A DNA stretch of 64,000 bases from Saccharospirillum sp043196875 (GCF_043196875.1 NZ_JBEBMX010000002.1:310001-374000); one strand, 5' to 3'; counted from the stretch's first letter, positions 8,372-16,425 are shown. Translations and numbers: made by a program. Notes: a model not told the origin generated them from the letters alone.

Positions 8372-8730
8372 CGGTGAATCCTCTTGGTAGGAAAGGATGA
8401 TGGGGATGCATGCTAACACAGGGTATCTGGCGTGCGACTGCCTCAAAGCGACGCAGCGTTCCGGATACGTCCGATTAAATATTAGCAAAAACTAATTTAA
8501 AGGCGAGTTGCAGTAATTCAAGTGGTTTGTGCAAGGCCTGCCAGGTGGCGTTGTTGAGTGCTTGCAGTCTTCGATAAAAGCTCTATGTTATTCGCTATTG
8601 GCCGGTTATTTTCGTAAGCCTGTAACACATCGACAAGCGTTCGAATAAACCTTCGCCCGGCGGATGTCCGCCAGCGATTTCCTCCAACGACAACAACAAT
8701 AAAACCGGTCCTGACAACGAGGAGAAGTCC
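8372..8730. other. Divergent intergenic region with an AT-rich inverted repeat
   Basis: This 359-bp gap separates the leftward DUF442-SulP operon from the rightward Yip1 gene, so it must hold two promoters. The only clear structure is ATTAG-CAAAAA-CTAAT (8481-8496), flanked by TTAAA and TTTAA, about 105 bp upstream of the DUF442 start. It resembles the AT-rich palindromes bound by ArsR-type sulfide regulators such as BigR, but no such regulator is in view. I found no convincing small gene or sigma-54 (GG-N10-GC) promoter here. Confidence 0.35.
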
Positions 8731-9342
8731 ATGATTCTCGACCATACTCTTGGTATTTTTACGCACCCGGATAGTGAGTGGTCACTGATTCGCCAGCAGC
8801 GTCGTTCCAAACTGATGGAATACCTGACGCACGTTCCCATCCTGGCGCTGATTCCCGCAATTTGCTTCTACATCGGTGTGGTGCATGTCGGCTGGTCTCT
8901 CGCCGGCGGTCCGAAAACCACCCTGACCGCAGAAAGCGGATTGGTATTGTGCGTACTGAGTTATCTGGCCGCTCTGGTCGGGGTGTGGATTTTTGCGGAA
9001 TTCATTAACTGGATGTCGCGCACCTATTCGGATGAAGCCACTGATCAGCACCATGGCATGGCGCTGGCGGTTTACACCACGGCGCCGATTTTTCTGGCCA
9101 GTATCGTCGGCATCTGGCCGGTGTTGTGGTTGAACGTTGTGGTCTTTGTCTTGGCGGCCGCTTATTCGGTGTATCTGATTTATGAAGGCATGCCGATTGT
9201 GATGAACATCCCCAAAGAACGCGCCTTTATGTACGCGACCTCGGTGATAACCGTGGCTCTGGTACTGCTGGTGTCGATGCGTGTGGGTACGGTGATCGTC
9301 TGGTCGGCGGGCTTTGGTCCGGAATACGTCGTGCACGGCTGA
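8731..9342 (+). CDS. Yip1-domain membrane protein
   Basis: A 203-residue inner-membrane protein with five hydrophobic segments (about residues 32-52, 67-88, 110-130, 135-155 and 168-190). The beginning DHTLGIFTHPDSEWSLI is the conserved start of bacterial Yip1/DUF1282 proteins (YohC type). Their biochemical role is unknown; some are linked to envelope stress or transport. The ribosome-binding site GAGGAGAAGTCC is strong. It stands alone, with a terminator directly after it. Confidence 0.8.
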   Translation: MILDHTLGIFTHPDSEWSLIRQQRRSKLMEYLTHVPILALIPAICFYIGVVHVGWSLAGGPKTTLTAESGLVLCVLSYLAALVGVWIFAEFINWMSRTYSDEATDQHHGMALAVYTTAPIFLASIVGIWPVLWLNVVVFVLAAAYSVYLIYEGMPIVMNIPKERAFMYATSVITVALVLLVSMRVGTVIVWSAGFGPEYVVHG

Positions 9343-9350
9343 GCCAATAA

Positions 9351-9386
9351 AAAAAACCGCCCGCTGTTGTGGCGGGCGGTTTTTTT
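9351..9386. terminator. Bidirectional rho-independent terminator
   Basis: A 9-bp stem (ACCGCCCGC, 9356-9364, with GCGGGCGGT, 9372-9380) with a 7-nt loop, preceded by an A-run and followed by T7. It can end transcripts from both the Yip1 gene and the opposing lipoprotein gene. Confidence 0.9.
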
Positions 9387-9428
9387 CTGACTGATCCAAT
9401 TCCTTCTTGTTCATTAAATTCCTTCTTT

Positions 9429-10244
9429 CTAACTAAATTCCCACCAGGGCAGATAGGTGTAATAGCCATCGCTGTCGCGGCGACTGACGCCATCGCTCAG
9501 AAAGCGCAGTTCCACCCAATCATAACCACTGCTGATGCGCACTCTTCCAGCGTGCGGGAAGGTTGCGCCGCGATAAAAGTGCACGCCTTCCAGCGTATCC
9601 AGGCGGGCGCTGCCGCTGTAGCGGGCGTCGTCCAGGTAGAGGCTGGCGTCGGCGAGTAAGCGGAAGTCGGTGGCATCGAGTTCTTCGATGCGCACATCCA
9701 GACCACTGAGTTTGACGCTCTGGAAACTGTTGTTCAGCCGCAAATAGCCATTGAGTCGCGCATCCAGGCTGACGATTTCAGCAAAGGCGTCGTCGTACCA
9801 GCCGCGCACGTCGTAAACCAGGCGACTGTTTAATGTGCTCAATCCCAACCAACTGCTGGTACCGCACTGGGTGGCGGTGGCGGTCAGTCCCAGTTCAACC
9901 CAGGTCATGCCGCCGCTGTAGGTTTCGGTATCGCCAAAGGCTTCGGTTGCGGTGTAACCGCCAAAACTGCAGCTGTCGCTGTCGAACAAATAGGTGCTGG
10001 TGGTTTCGATGGGCAGGGCGCGTGTTGCAGCGCGGCTGGAGGGGGATAAATAGTCGTCCGGGTTTTCCAGCATATCGATGCTGCTGGCCCCCAGGGCGTA
10101 AGGCATCAGCGCAGTCCGGGTCAGAAAGACGGTGCTGAATTCACTGACCGGCGTGGAACCGTAAGGCGCGTAAGGGTCGACTTCAACGTAGCAACCGGCG
10201 AGTAAAACCGTGCTGAGGGCAGTGAGCAACAGTGAGCGGACCAT
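9429..10244 (-). CDS. Predicted lipoprotein of unknown function
   Basis: The 271-residue product begins with a lipoprotein signal (MVRSLLLTALSTVLLAGC); the lipobox LLAG-C puts the acylated Cys at residue 18. The mature part is rich in Tyr, Asp and Ser and carries four Cys in total (for example DSDSCSFGGY and ATQCGTSSW), possibly a disulfide pair. I do not recognise a domain. The alternating short hydrophobic stretches suggest a beta-rich envelope protein. It is monocistronic, with a good AGGAAA ribosome-binding site. Lipoprotein processing is well supported; role and final membrane are unknown. Confidence 0.7.
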   Translation of the reverse strand: MVRSLLLTALSTVLLAGCYVEVDPYAPYGSTPVSEFSTVFLTRTALMPYALGASSIDMLENPDDYLSPSSRAATRALPIETTSTYLFDSDSCSFGGYTATEAFGDTETYSGGMTWVELGLTATATQCGTSSWLGLSTLNSRLVYDVRGWYDDAFAEIVSLDARLNGYLRLNNSFQSVKLSGLDVRIEELDATDFRLLADASLYLDDARYSGSARLDTLEGVHFYRGATFPHAGRVRISSGYDWVELRFLSDGVSRRDSDGYYTYLPWWEFS

Positions 10245-10398
10245 GAGGTTTCCTGCGTTTGGTTCGAAGTGTCGCTACTGTGGCGTGCCGTGACTGAATG
10301 CTTTCTGAACTGGTGCCAGGCAGCGGTCGGCGCGTTCAGTTTCAATTCAGTCTGAGGTTGCCTAGTATCAGCCTTTGCTAAATTGCAGGGTTTTAATC

Positions 10399-11415
10399 AT
10401 GACGCAGTCGAACAATCCGGTTCTGGTTCAGGTCATTCGTGGCGGTGCTGTGGAAAGCGAACATCGCGGCCGCGCCTTGGTGATGACGTCTGCCGGCGCA
10501 ACGCTCTGGTCGCTCGGTGATGTCGATACTCCAACCTACCCGCGCTCGGCCATTAAGGCGTTCCAGGCGCTGCCGATGCTGGCCAGTGGCGCCCATCAGG
10601 CGTTTGCGCTCGATGACGAAGAACTGGCGCTGTGTTGCGCGTCCCACAATGGCGAACCCGAACACACGGCGGTTGTCGATCGGTTTCTGGGTAAGCTGGG
10701 TTTGGCCGCTGCCGATTTTGAATGCGGCCTGCAATGGCCATCGCATCAGCAGGCGTTTATTGACCTGGCTTGGCAACACGCCAAGCCAGATGGGCGGCAC
10801 AATAACTGTTCTGGCAAGCATCTGGGCATGTTGGCGTTGGCAAGGCATCAGGGCTGGGCAACCGAAGGTTATGTCGGCGTTGATCATCCGGTTCAGCAGG
10901 CGATTCGTGACTGCATTGAACAGTGCTGTGATGTTGAATTAACCGGCGCGCCGCTGTCACCCGATGGCTGTACTGCGCCCACCTGGGCCATGCCGCTGCA
11001 TCGCTTGGCGCTGGGTTTTGCGCGTTTTGCCGATCCGCTATTTCTGCCCGAAGCCTACCGTGATGGCGCGCGTCGTTTGCACCAGGCCGTCAGCAAGCAT
11101 CCTTTTATGGTCGGTGGCAGCGAGCGTTTTTGTAGCGAAGCCATGCAGGCTTTAGGCGAACAGGCGTTTTTGAAGATTGGTGCCGAAGGGGTTTATATCG
11201 CGGCCCTGCCCGAGCTGAAACTGGGCGTGGCGCTGAAGATGGATTCCGGCTCGGCCGATGCCGCCGAGGTGGCGATGGCGGCGATTCTGAATCAGTTGGG
11301 CTTGTCGCTGCCGCAGCGCTGGCAACAACCGCCGATCCGCAACCGCAATGGTCTGGTGACCGGCCAGTGGCAGCCGGTCACCGAGGCCTTCAGCGAGTTA
11401 ACGCTCAGTCGCTGA
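10399..11415 (+). CDS. Thermolabile-type L-asparaginase (Rhizobium etli AsnaseII family)
   Basis: A 338-residue cytosolic asparaginase of the R. etli/serine-lysine class, not the E. coli AnsA/AnsB fold. The SxxK pair appears in YPRSAIKAFQ, the conserved CASHNGE follows, and HNNCSGKHLGML supplies the second conserved cluster. The late KMDSGSADAAEVA segment is also typical. It converts L-asparagine to aspartate and ammonia. ATG 10399 is preceded by GCAGGG; an open frame from 10375 lacks a site. Its 3' end overlaps the opposing quinone reductase gene by 11 bp, so both stops lie within each other's coding sequence. Family assignment is firm. Confidence 0.85.
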   Translation: MTQSNNPVLVQVIRGGAVESEHRGRALVMTSAGATLWSLGDVDTPTYPRSAIKAFQALPMLASGAHQAFALDDEELALCCASHNGEPEHTAVVDRFLGKLGLAAADFECGLQWPSHQQAFIDLAWQHAKPDGRHNNCSGKHLGMLALARHQGWATEGYVGVDHPVQQAIRDCIEQCCDVELTGAPLSPDGCTAPTWAMPLHRLALGFARFADPLFLPEAYRDGARRLHQAVSKHPFMVGGSERFCSEAMQALGEQAFLKIGAEGVYIAALPELKLGVALKMDSGSADAAEVAMAAILNQLGLSLPQRWQQPPIRNRNGLVTGQWQPVTEAFSELTLSR

Positions 11416-12337
11416 CGTGAATGGCGATCTTGCCGCGGGCATGGCCGCCTTGGCTCAGCTCGAACGCCTTGGCGGTGTCGGCCAGTGCAAAGGTGGCCGC
11501 CAATGGCACGGTCAGGGCACCGGCATCGGCCATATCGGCCAATGCTTGCAAGTCGGTATCGCTGGGCCGTACCCAGACCATCTGGCCGCCAGCCTTGGTG
11601 ACTTCGCCATCGGCAATAGAAGCGTGGCGACCGCCGGTTTTGAGCACGGCCTGAGTGACATCCAGAACACCGCCGACGAAATCGGCCACCAGATCGACGC
11701 CTTCCGGCGCCAGCGCTTTGACCCGGTCGGTTAAACCGTCGCCATAAGCCACCGGCTCAGCGCCCAGTTCGCGCAGGAAATCGTGGTTCTTCTCGGACGC
11801 TGTGGCGATAACGCGGGCGCCAAAATGTCTGGCGATCTGCACCGCCAGAATGCCGACCCCGCCAGCGGCATTGTGAATCAGCACGGTCTCATCTTGTTGC
11901 AGACCCAAACGGGTGAGCAGTTGGTAGCCGGTAAGACCGGCCAAGGGTAAAGCACCGGCTTCATCCCAGCTCAACGCCGCCGGCTTACGCGCCAGCGCGC
12001 GCACCGGCACGGTGGTGTATTCGGCGTAGGTGCCGTCGTTGACCATATCGCGGCGGGCGTAGCCGATGACTTCATCGCCTACCTTAAATTCCGGCACGTC
12101 CATGCCGACCTGTTCGACCACGCCGGCCACATCCCAGCCGGGCGTGACGGGAAACCAGGTGTGCAGCATCGGATCGAGGTAACCCATCATGATTTTCCAG
12201 TCGACCGGGTTCACCGAGGCGCTTTTGACTTTGACCAGCACATCGTCCGGCCCGACTTTGGGCATGGGTTGGTCGGTCAGTTGCAAGACGCTGTTGTCGC
12301 CGTATTGGTCGTAGGTGATGGCTTTCATGCTCGACAT
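11405..12337 (-). CDS. NADPH:quinone reductase-like MDR oxidoreductase
   Basis: A 310-residue medium-chain dehydrogenase/reductase without catalytic zinc. It has the N-terminal GroES-like domain (SASVNPVDWKIMMGYL, PGWDVAGVVEQVG) and a Rossmann domain with HNAAGGVGILAVQIARHFGARVIAT. It lacks the zinc Cys/His set of alcohol dehydrogenases. These enzymes use NADPH to reduce quinones or enones. The chosen ATG (12337) has AGGAAG at the correct distance, whereas the frame opens back to 12445 without a site. It is convergent with the asparaginase. The substrate is unknown. Confidence 0.85.
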   Translation of the reverse strand: MSSMKAITYDQYGDNSVLQLTDQPMPKVGPDDVLVKVKSASVNPVDWKIMMGYLDPMLHTWFPVTPGWDVAGVVEQVGMDVPEFKVGDEVIGYARRDMVNDGTYAEYTTVPVRALARKPAALSWDEAGALPLAGLTGYQLLTRLGLQQDETVLIHNAAGGVGILAVQIARHFGARVIATASEKNHDFLRELGAEPVAYGDGLTDRVKALAPEGVDLVADFVGGVLDVTQAVLKTGGRHASIADGEVTKAGGQMVWVRPSDTDLQALADMADAGALTVPLAATFALADTAKAFELSQGGHARGKIAIHVSD

Positions 12338-12404
12338 GGTGGCTTCCTGATTGAGAGTTGTAGAGCGGCAGATTAGGGCGTTAAACAGGGATTCAAGCGC
12401 GCAC

Positions 12405-12428
12405 AAAAAAGGGTGGCCGAAGCCACCC
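12405..12428 (-). terminator. Rho-independent terminator of the leftward permease operon
   Basis: On the minus strand a 7-bp stem (GGGTGGC/GCCACCC) with a stable TTCG tetraloop is followed by six T. It lies 28 bp past the permease stop and ends the ridA-permease transcript. Confidence 0.9.
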
Positions 12429-12455
12429 CTGATAAAGCCGAACAAGGCAGCGCGG

Positions 12456-13988
12456 TTACCAGATCAGCACACCCACGAAGGTTGATACCAGCAGACCCAG
12501 CACCACCGGCAGGAACAGCGCTCGTACCGCTTCGAGTACCGGTACCCGGGCGAAACCGGCGACCGCAATCAGTGATGACCAGGCCACCAGCGTGCCGCCG
12601 CCAGTCCAGATGGCGCCCATCTGACCAATGGAAGCGAGGGTGGCGGCATCGACATTCACTGTCTGACCCAGAGCGCCAGCCAGCGCACCGGTCAACGGCA
12701 GGCCGGAGAAGCCAGAACCATCGGCGCCGGTAATCATGCCAATCAGCAGCAGACCGAAGGCAACGAAGAAACCGTTGTGCGGAATGATGCCCTGAGCCGC
12801 TTGAACCAGATCGAACAGAAAACCCGGAGCCGGCTCGCTCAAACCCATAATGGAGGTGGCAGTACCGCCGTTACCCATAAAGAAGAAACCAGCGATCGGC
12901 AGCACCGCGCCCATGGCTTTAAAGGCAAACACCAGACCATCGGTGATGTGATCGGACGCCACCGACAGCACCTGCTTGCCGGCACCGGCGAGCGTTGCCA
13001 ACACCAGGATCAGAGCGGCAACACCACCGACCAGGGCCGCACCGCTGCCACCTTCCATACCCGGCAGAGCATCGGAGTACTTGGCCAAGACCATATAGAA
13101 GATGATGGCCAGGAAAGCCGCCGGCACGACGATGGCAAAGACCGTGGACCATTTATCCAGGGTGGCTTTGGATACGTCGTCGGTGGAATCCTGTTCATCG
13201 ATCAGGCGGCTGGCCTGAGACAACTGCGCCTTGCCCGAGAAGCTGCCCATATGGCGATTCTTCTCTTTCTGTTTTTCCAGCACTTCCTGGCTTTCCAGGT
13301 TGTCGCCCTGTTCCCACACCTGAATGCGGGCGGCGTCCGGGCCCATGATGTTTTTACGGAAACCCATATAGCCGAACAGCAGCGCGACGACACCGGTGAT
13401 GATCGACAACACGAAGGCGCGGTCGGACACCAGATTGACATCCACGCCGGCTGCACCGGCACTGATGCCCGGCGCCACCTGAATGATGTAATCCGCCGAC
13501 AACGCCATGCCCTGACCGGCAATGGCAATCGCCAGTGCGGCGCCCATGGCGGGCAGACCGGCTGCGATGGCCGCCGGAATCAGGATGGCACCGACCAGCG
13601 GAACCGCTGGAGTTGGCCAGAAGAACAGGGAAATCAGGTAGGTCACAAAGGCCAGCACGATGTAGGCGATGTGGCCGTTGGACATCACTTTCTGGAACGG
13701 CATGATCATCTTCATGTCCGATCCCAAGTGCCGCAACGAGCCAAGCAAAGCGGTCATCAGGGCAATGATCAAAAAGATATTAAACAGCTCGGCCGCGGCG
13801 GTCATGCTGGCATTAAACACCGACATAAAACCGATAACAGGGCTGCCAGTGTAGGCCAAGGCCACAAAGAAAGTTGCGGCGATGGCGGGTACAACGACGG
13901 TGGTCCGGAAGATCATGGTTACAATTATCGACACCATACCCGCCAGATATAACCAGTGGGCCAGCGTCAGGGTTACGCTCTCGTTCAT
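12456..13988 (-). CDS. Large polytopic permease, ion-transporter-superfamily type
   Basis: A 510-residue inner-membrane protein with about 12 hydrophobic helices and a charged cytoplasmic loop at about residues 215-275 (EQGDNLESQEVLEKQKEKNR...). Features include two half-repeats with re-entrant-like small-residue loops (FWPTPAVPLVGAILIPAAIAAGLP; GADGSGFSGLPLTGALAGALGQ). This organisation is seen in DcuC/GntP/CitM-like carboxylate permeases, but I cannot name the exact family. It follows ridA by 30 bp with AGGTGAGA before its ATG and shares its terminator, so it is probably the uptake system for the compound degraded by the surrounding island. Substrate assignment is inference. Confidence 0.65.
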   Translation of the reverse strand: MNESVTLTLAHWLYLAGMVSIIVTMIFRTTVVVPAIAATFFVALAYTGSPVIGFMSVFNASMTAAAELFNIFLIIALMTALLGSLRHLGSDMKMIMPFQKVMSNGHIAYIVLAFVTYLISLFFWPTPAVPLVGAILIPAAIAAGLPAMGAALAIAIAGQGMALSADYIIQVAPGISAGAAGVDVNLVSDRAFVLSIITGVVALLFGYMGFRKNIMGPDAARIQVWEQGDNLESQEVLEKQKEKNRHMGSFSGKAQLSQASRLIDEQDSTDDVSKATLDKWSTVFAIVVPAAFLAIIFYMVLAKYSDALPGMEGGSGAALVGGVAALILVLATLAGAGKQVLSVASDHITDGLVFAFKAMGAVLPIAGFFFMGNGGTATSIMGLSEPAPGFLFDLVQAAQGIIPHNGFFVAFGLLLIGMITGADGSGFSGLPLTGALAGALGQTVNVDAATLASIGQMGAIWTGGGTLVAWSSLIAVAGFARVPVLEAVRALFLPVVLGLLVSTFVGVLIW

Positions 13989-14018
13989 TGTCTCACCTGT
14001 TTTTGACTCTCGTTTTAG

Positions 14019-14489
14019 TTAGGACTCGGTTACCTGGCATAAGGCATCGATTTCGATGGCCGAACCGCCGGGCAAGGACGCCACACCGATCGCTGATCGG
14101 CTGTGCAGACCTCGCTCTGCGAAGATCTCGACCAAAAGATCCGATGCCCCGTTGGCAACCCAGGGCAGCTCTTCAAAGTCTTCGGTACAGTTGATGAAGA
14201 CGGTCAACTTCAGACATTGCACCAGTCGATCCCAGTCACCCCCGCACACCTCATGCAATTGACTGATCAGATTCAGCGCACACAGGCGCGCTGCACTCTG
14301 AGCCGTCTGCCGATCGAGATCGCGACCCACCTTGCCGCGGTACACCAACTCACCATTGCGCTTGCAGGTCTGGCCGGAAATAGACACCAGGCCGGCATGG
14401 CTTAGGTAGGGTCGATAATGTCCCGCTGCCGGGTTGGGCTTGGGCAGTTCAATGCCCAGCTCGCTCAATCGTTGCTTGATGACGGTCAT
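14019..14489 (-). CDS. RidA/YjgF-family imine deaminase-like protein
   Basis: A 156-residue protein of the Rid superfamily, with the N-terminal KQRLSELGIELPKPNPAAGHYRPY start, SISGQTCKRNG and the C-terminal GGSAIEIDALCQV segment. It belongs to a longer Rid subgroup, about 25 residues longer than archetypal RidA, in which the catalytic Arg of RidA is not clearly conserved. Rid proteins hydrolyse reactive enamines/imines released by amino-acid dehydrogenases or PLP enzymes. The same island contains an aspartate-dehydrogenase-like enzyme that would release such an imine. It precedes the permease gene and has a strong GAGGGAG ribosome-binding site. Imine hydrolysis as its role here is inference. 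Confidence 0.8.
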   Translation of the reverse strand: MTVIKQRLSELGIELPKPNPAAGHYRPYLSHAGLVSISGQTCKRNGELVYRGKVGRDLDRQTAQSAARLCALNLISQLHEVCGGDWDRLVQCLKLTVFINCTEDFEELPWVANGASDLLVEIFAERGLHSRSAIGVASLPGGSAIEIDALCQVTES

Positions 14490-14804
14490 GGGGTACTCCC
14501 TCTTATGTCACTTGCCGATGCAGTCCCCGACCTCGGTGCCAGGAGACTGCGGTTTAATAAGATTAAGCAGCGTTTCCTCCTGTTTCGTTGGTCAGAGCTT
14601 GCAAGGTGCAAGCAGGTGGCATCCGTCAGGCATAAGGGTTCTGTGCCCCTTGCGGCCGGCCGATGCCCGTTACCCGGGTTCTGTGAAGAGCGTTCTAAAC
14701 GAGCGAAACGAGTGCTTTTCTTGTTGTTCGTTTCAAATTGAGCCGATCTCGGTCCAAGCCGGCTCTTATTATGGTATCGACGCCTTTTTCGGCGGCGACC
14801 CTTA
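14490..14804. other. Leader region before ridA with direct and inverted repeats
   Basis: This 315-bp stretch separates the ferredoxin gene from ridA on the same strand. It holds the palindrome GCTTGCA-AGG-TGCAAGC (14597-14613), an exact 10-bp direct repeat GGGTTCTGTG at 14636-14645 and 14676-14685 (40 bp apart), and a GAGCCG/CGGCTC hairpin near 14741-14766. In ridA sense, AAGGG-GCACAGAA-CCCTT can fold. It matches none of the riboswitch cores I know (glycine, guanidine, TPP, SAM, cobalamin). It may contain a separate ridA promoter and operator. Confidence 0.4.
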
Positions 14805-15095
14805 TTATCCTTGTGACAACTCCAGATCCTCAGTCACCCAAAGCTGGCACGCCAGGCGATAGCCTTCTTGCAGCTTGGGACCGAGCATCTTCTTTTCTTT
14901 CCAGTTCGGGGCCGGCAAATTGTCCTGGCCATCGATGATGCGACACGCACAGGTGGCGCATTTGCCCATACCGCATTTGTAATTCAGATGCGGGTAGGGG
15001 AACTGGCGAATACCGGCGCGCACCACCAGATTGGCGTTATCCGGGATTTCGCCCTGGTGCACTTCCCCGTTTTTGTGAAACTTGATCATGGGCAT
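14805..15095 (-). CDS. [2Fe-2S] plant-type ferredoxin
   Basis: A 96-residue ferredoxin. The cluster ligands are in YKCGMGKCATCACRI (C-x4-C-x2-C) plus the downstream Cys in YRLACQLW. The protein is longer in its middle loop (PAPNWKEKKMLGPKLQEGY) than chloroplast ferredoxins, as is common for oxygenase-associated ones. It would carry electrons to an oxygenase; the diiron oxidase of the same island is the natural partner. It lies 38 bp below the second CHR gene in the leftward arm. A second, distinct ferredoxin gene is present at 24789. The start at 15095 has AGGA upstream; ATG 15089 is possible. Confidence 0.88.
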   Translation of the reverse strand: MPMIKFHKNGEVHQGEIPDNANLVVRAGIRQFPYPHLNYKCGMGKCATCACRIIDGQDNLPAPNWKEKKMLGPKLQEGYRLACQLWVTEDLELSQG

Positions 15096-15133
15096 AACAA
15101 TCGTCCTGTTACTTCATTTTTCTTAATGGGTAA

Positions 15134-15664
15134 TCACGCCAGCCAGATGGCGCCATAGACCAGCGAGGCGGCGACCACCAAGGCCGGATGCAGCTTCAAC
15201 ACCATCAGCGCCAGTGCGGCGACGGCCGCTATGGCCACGGTCTGCACCAGGCCGATCGACATCAGGCCTTCTTGAAAAAACGACACTGTCAGCAGCGCCA
15301 TCAACAGGGTGATGACTGGCCGCACCCAGGCGCTCATGCGTTTGACCTGGTGTGAATCTTTAAAGCGAACCATCAGACCAAGGGCGGCGATCATCAGCAG
15401 CAAAGAGGGCGCAATGGTCGCCAGCAGCGCCACGATCGAACCGCCAACACCGGCGACCTCATAACCGATCTGACCGGCCATCTTGGTGGCGATCGGACTG
15501 GGCAGCGCATTGCCGATGGCCAGTGTCTGGGCGAATTCTGAAGACGCCATCCAGCCGTAGCGGCCGACGACTTCCGCTTCGATCAACGGAATGATCGCCG
15601 GACCACCGCCGTAACCGATGATGTTGGGAATAAAGAAGGCGACGAAGAGTTGCAGATAGATCAT
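15134..15664 (-). CDS. CHR-family (chromate) transporter, half-size, second subunit
   Basis: A 176-residue CHR domain with FFIPNIIGYGGGPAIIPLIEAEVV near the N-terminus and about five to six hydrophobic helices. ATKMAGQIGYEVAGVGG matches the conserved ATK(x)AG(x)Y(G) block. Half-size CHR proteins occur as neighbouring pairs that work together, and each is about half the length of bacterial ChrA (about 400). Known members export chromate or other oxyanions by proton exchange. This gene starts with an ATGA overlap on the preceding CHR gene, so translation is coupled. Given the catabolic neighbours, an organic anion substrate is as likely as chromate. Confidence 0.85.
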   Translation of the reverse strand: MIYLQLFVAFFIPNIIGYGGGPAIIPLIEAEVVGRYGWMASSEFAQTLAIGNALPSPIATKMAGQIGYEVAGVGGSIVALLATIAPSLLLMIAALGLMVRFKDSHQVKRMSAWVRPVITLLMALLTVSFFQEGLMSIGLVQTVAIAAVAALALMVLKLHPALVVAASLVYGAIWLA

Positions 15665-16233
15665 GACTGCGACTCCCGCTTCGACCAGGGCCAGCGGATC
15701 TGCTTGGGCAGCACCAGCGCCGCTGTCAGCAGCGTCAGAATGATCAGCGCCGGGTGCACCGCCAGACCGACAATCAGCCCAGCCGCCAGCAGCAACATCA
15801 CCAGACTCACCGGCCAGCCCAGGCTTTGGCGGGATTTATCGAGGAAGTCCCAGCACAGCTGCAGCATCATGATTGCCACCACCGGCACTACACCCAGCGC
15901 CATGCCACGAATCCAGGCGACATCCTGATAAAACGCCACAGCACCGAGCGCCGCGATCAGCGCGATCACCATGGGCACGGTGATGGCAATAACCGCCAGC
16001 ACACAACCGCTGATGCCCGCCACTCGATAACCCACATAGCCAGGCAACTTGGTGGCAATGGGGCCAGGCAGGGAATTGGCGATGGCCAGCACATCGCTGA
16101 AATCGTCTTCTTCCAGCCACTGATGACGCTTGACCACTTCATGGTGAATCAGCGGGATCATCGACGGACCGCCACCAAATCCAACCAGGCCGGTGCGTAG
16201 AAAAGCAGTGAACAGAGCTGCGTGTTGCGTCAT
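15661..16233 (-). CDS. CHR-family (chromate) transporter, half-size, first subunit
   Basis: A 190-residue CHR domain starting MTQHAALFTAFLRTGLVGFGGGPSMIPLIHHEVV, with LPGPIATKLPGYVGYRVAG as the second conserved block. It pairs with the overlapping downstream gene as a two-component CHR transporter. The frame is open to an upstream ATG at 16317, but the family N-terminus and the position of the predicted promoter favour the start at 16233. No strong ribosome-binding site is visible for either, so the start is uncertain. It is the first gene of the leftward arm that shares a promoter region and a TGGTATACCA operator with the divergent GntR gene. Confidence 0.83.
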   Translation of the reverse strand: MTQHAALFTAFLRTGLVGFGGGPSMIPLIHHEVVKRHQWLEEDDFSDVLAIANSLPGPIATKLPGYVGYRVAGISGCVLAVIAITVPMVIALIAALGAVAFYQDVAWIRGMALGVVPVVAIMMLQLCWDFLDKSRQSLGWPVSLVMLLLAAGLIVGLAVHPALIILTLLTAALVLPKQIRWPWSKRESQS

Positions 16234-16325
16234 GCCAATTCCCAACTGAAAGCGAACCATCAAACCGAACGAGGCCGGCGAACCAAAACAATCGACGTTC
16301 AAGCGCATGATGGACATGTCTTTGA

Positions 16326-16337
16326 AAAATCGATTTT
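16326..16337. promoter_or_regulatory. AAAATCGATTTT palindrome, copy 1
   Basis: A perfect 12-bp palindrome located just downstream of the predicted leftward -10 box. The same 12-mer occurs at 20679-20690, directly upstream of the -35 of the diiron oxidase operon. Shared placement in the two main promoters of the island suggests a second regulator site, perhaps for the other GntR protein. Confidence 0.45.
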
Positions 16338-16342
16338 CAGGA

Positions 16343-16372
16343 ACCTTAGTGCAGCCGAAAAAGAAGAGTCAA
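16343..16372 (-). promoter_or_regulatory. Predicted sigma-70 promoter for the leftward CHR-ferredoxin arm
   Basis: On the minus strand TTGACT (16367-16372) and TAAGGT (16343-16348) are separated by 18 bp. The -35 is identical to that of the diiron oxidase promoter. The TGGTATACCA operator at 16388 lies just upstream and AAAATCGATTTT lies at the transcription-start side. Confidence 0.45.
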
Positions 16373-16387
16373 GGATTTTTTGGTTTA

Positions 16388-16397
16388 TGGTATACCA
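16388..16397. promoter_or_regulatory. TGGTATACCA operator, copy 1 (GntR/FCD type)
   Basis: A perfect palindrome, extending to ATGGTATACCAT at 16387-16398, between the leftward CHR promoter and the rightward GntR gene. FadR-subfamily regulators such as UxuR are known to bind TGGTATACCA-like sites. Confidence 0.7.
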
Positions 16398-16425
16398 TTA
16401 GCGCAACAGGAAATGAGATGAATCT

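Noticed and set aside
8520..8545. Possible sigma-54 promoter upstream of the DUF442-SulP operon
   Set aside because: TGGC and TTGC words are present on the minus strand, but the GG to GC spacing is 8, not 10.
12777..13952. A 391-codon frame opposite the large permease
   Set aside because: It is His/Gln/Arg-rich low-complexity sequence typical of the antisense of a hydrophobic membrane protein.
14490..14804. Possible guanidine, glycine or cobalamin riboswitch before ridA
   Set aside because: ACGG and GCCAC words are present but they are not in the stems and loops those riboswitches need.
15134..16317. A frameshifted full-length ChrA
   Set aside because: Each half is a complete CHR domain with its own start motif and the genes overlap by ATGA; this is the known paired half-size arrangement, not a broken gene.
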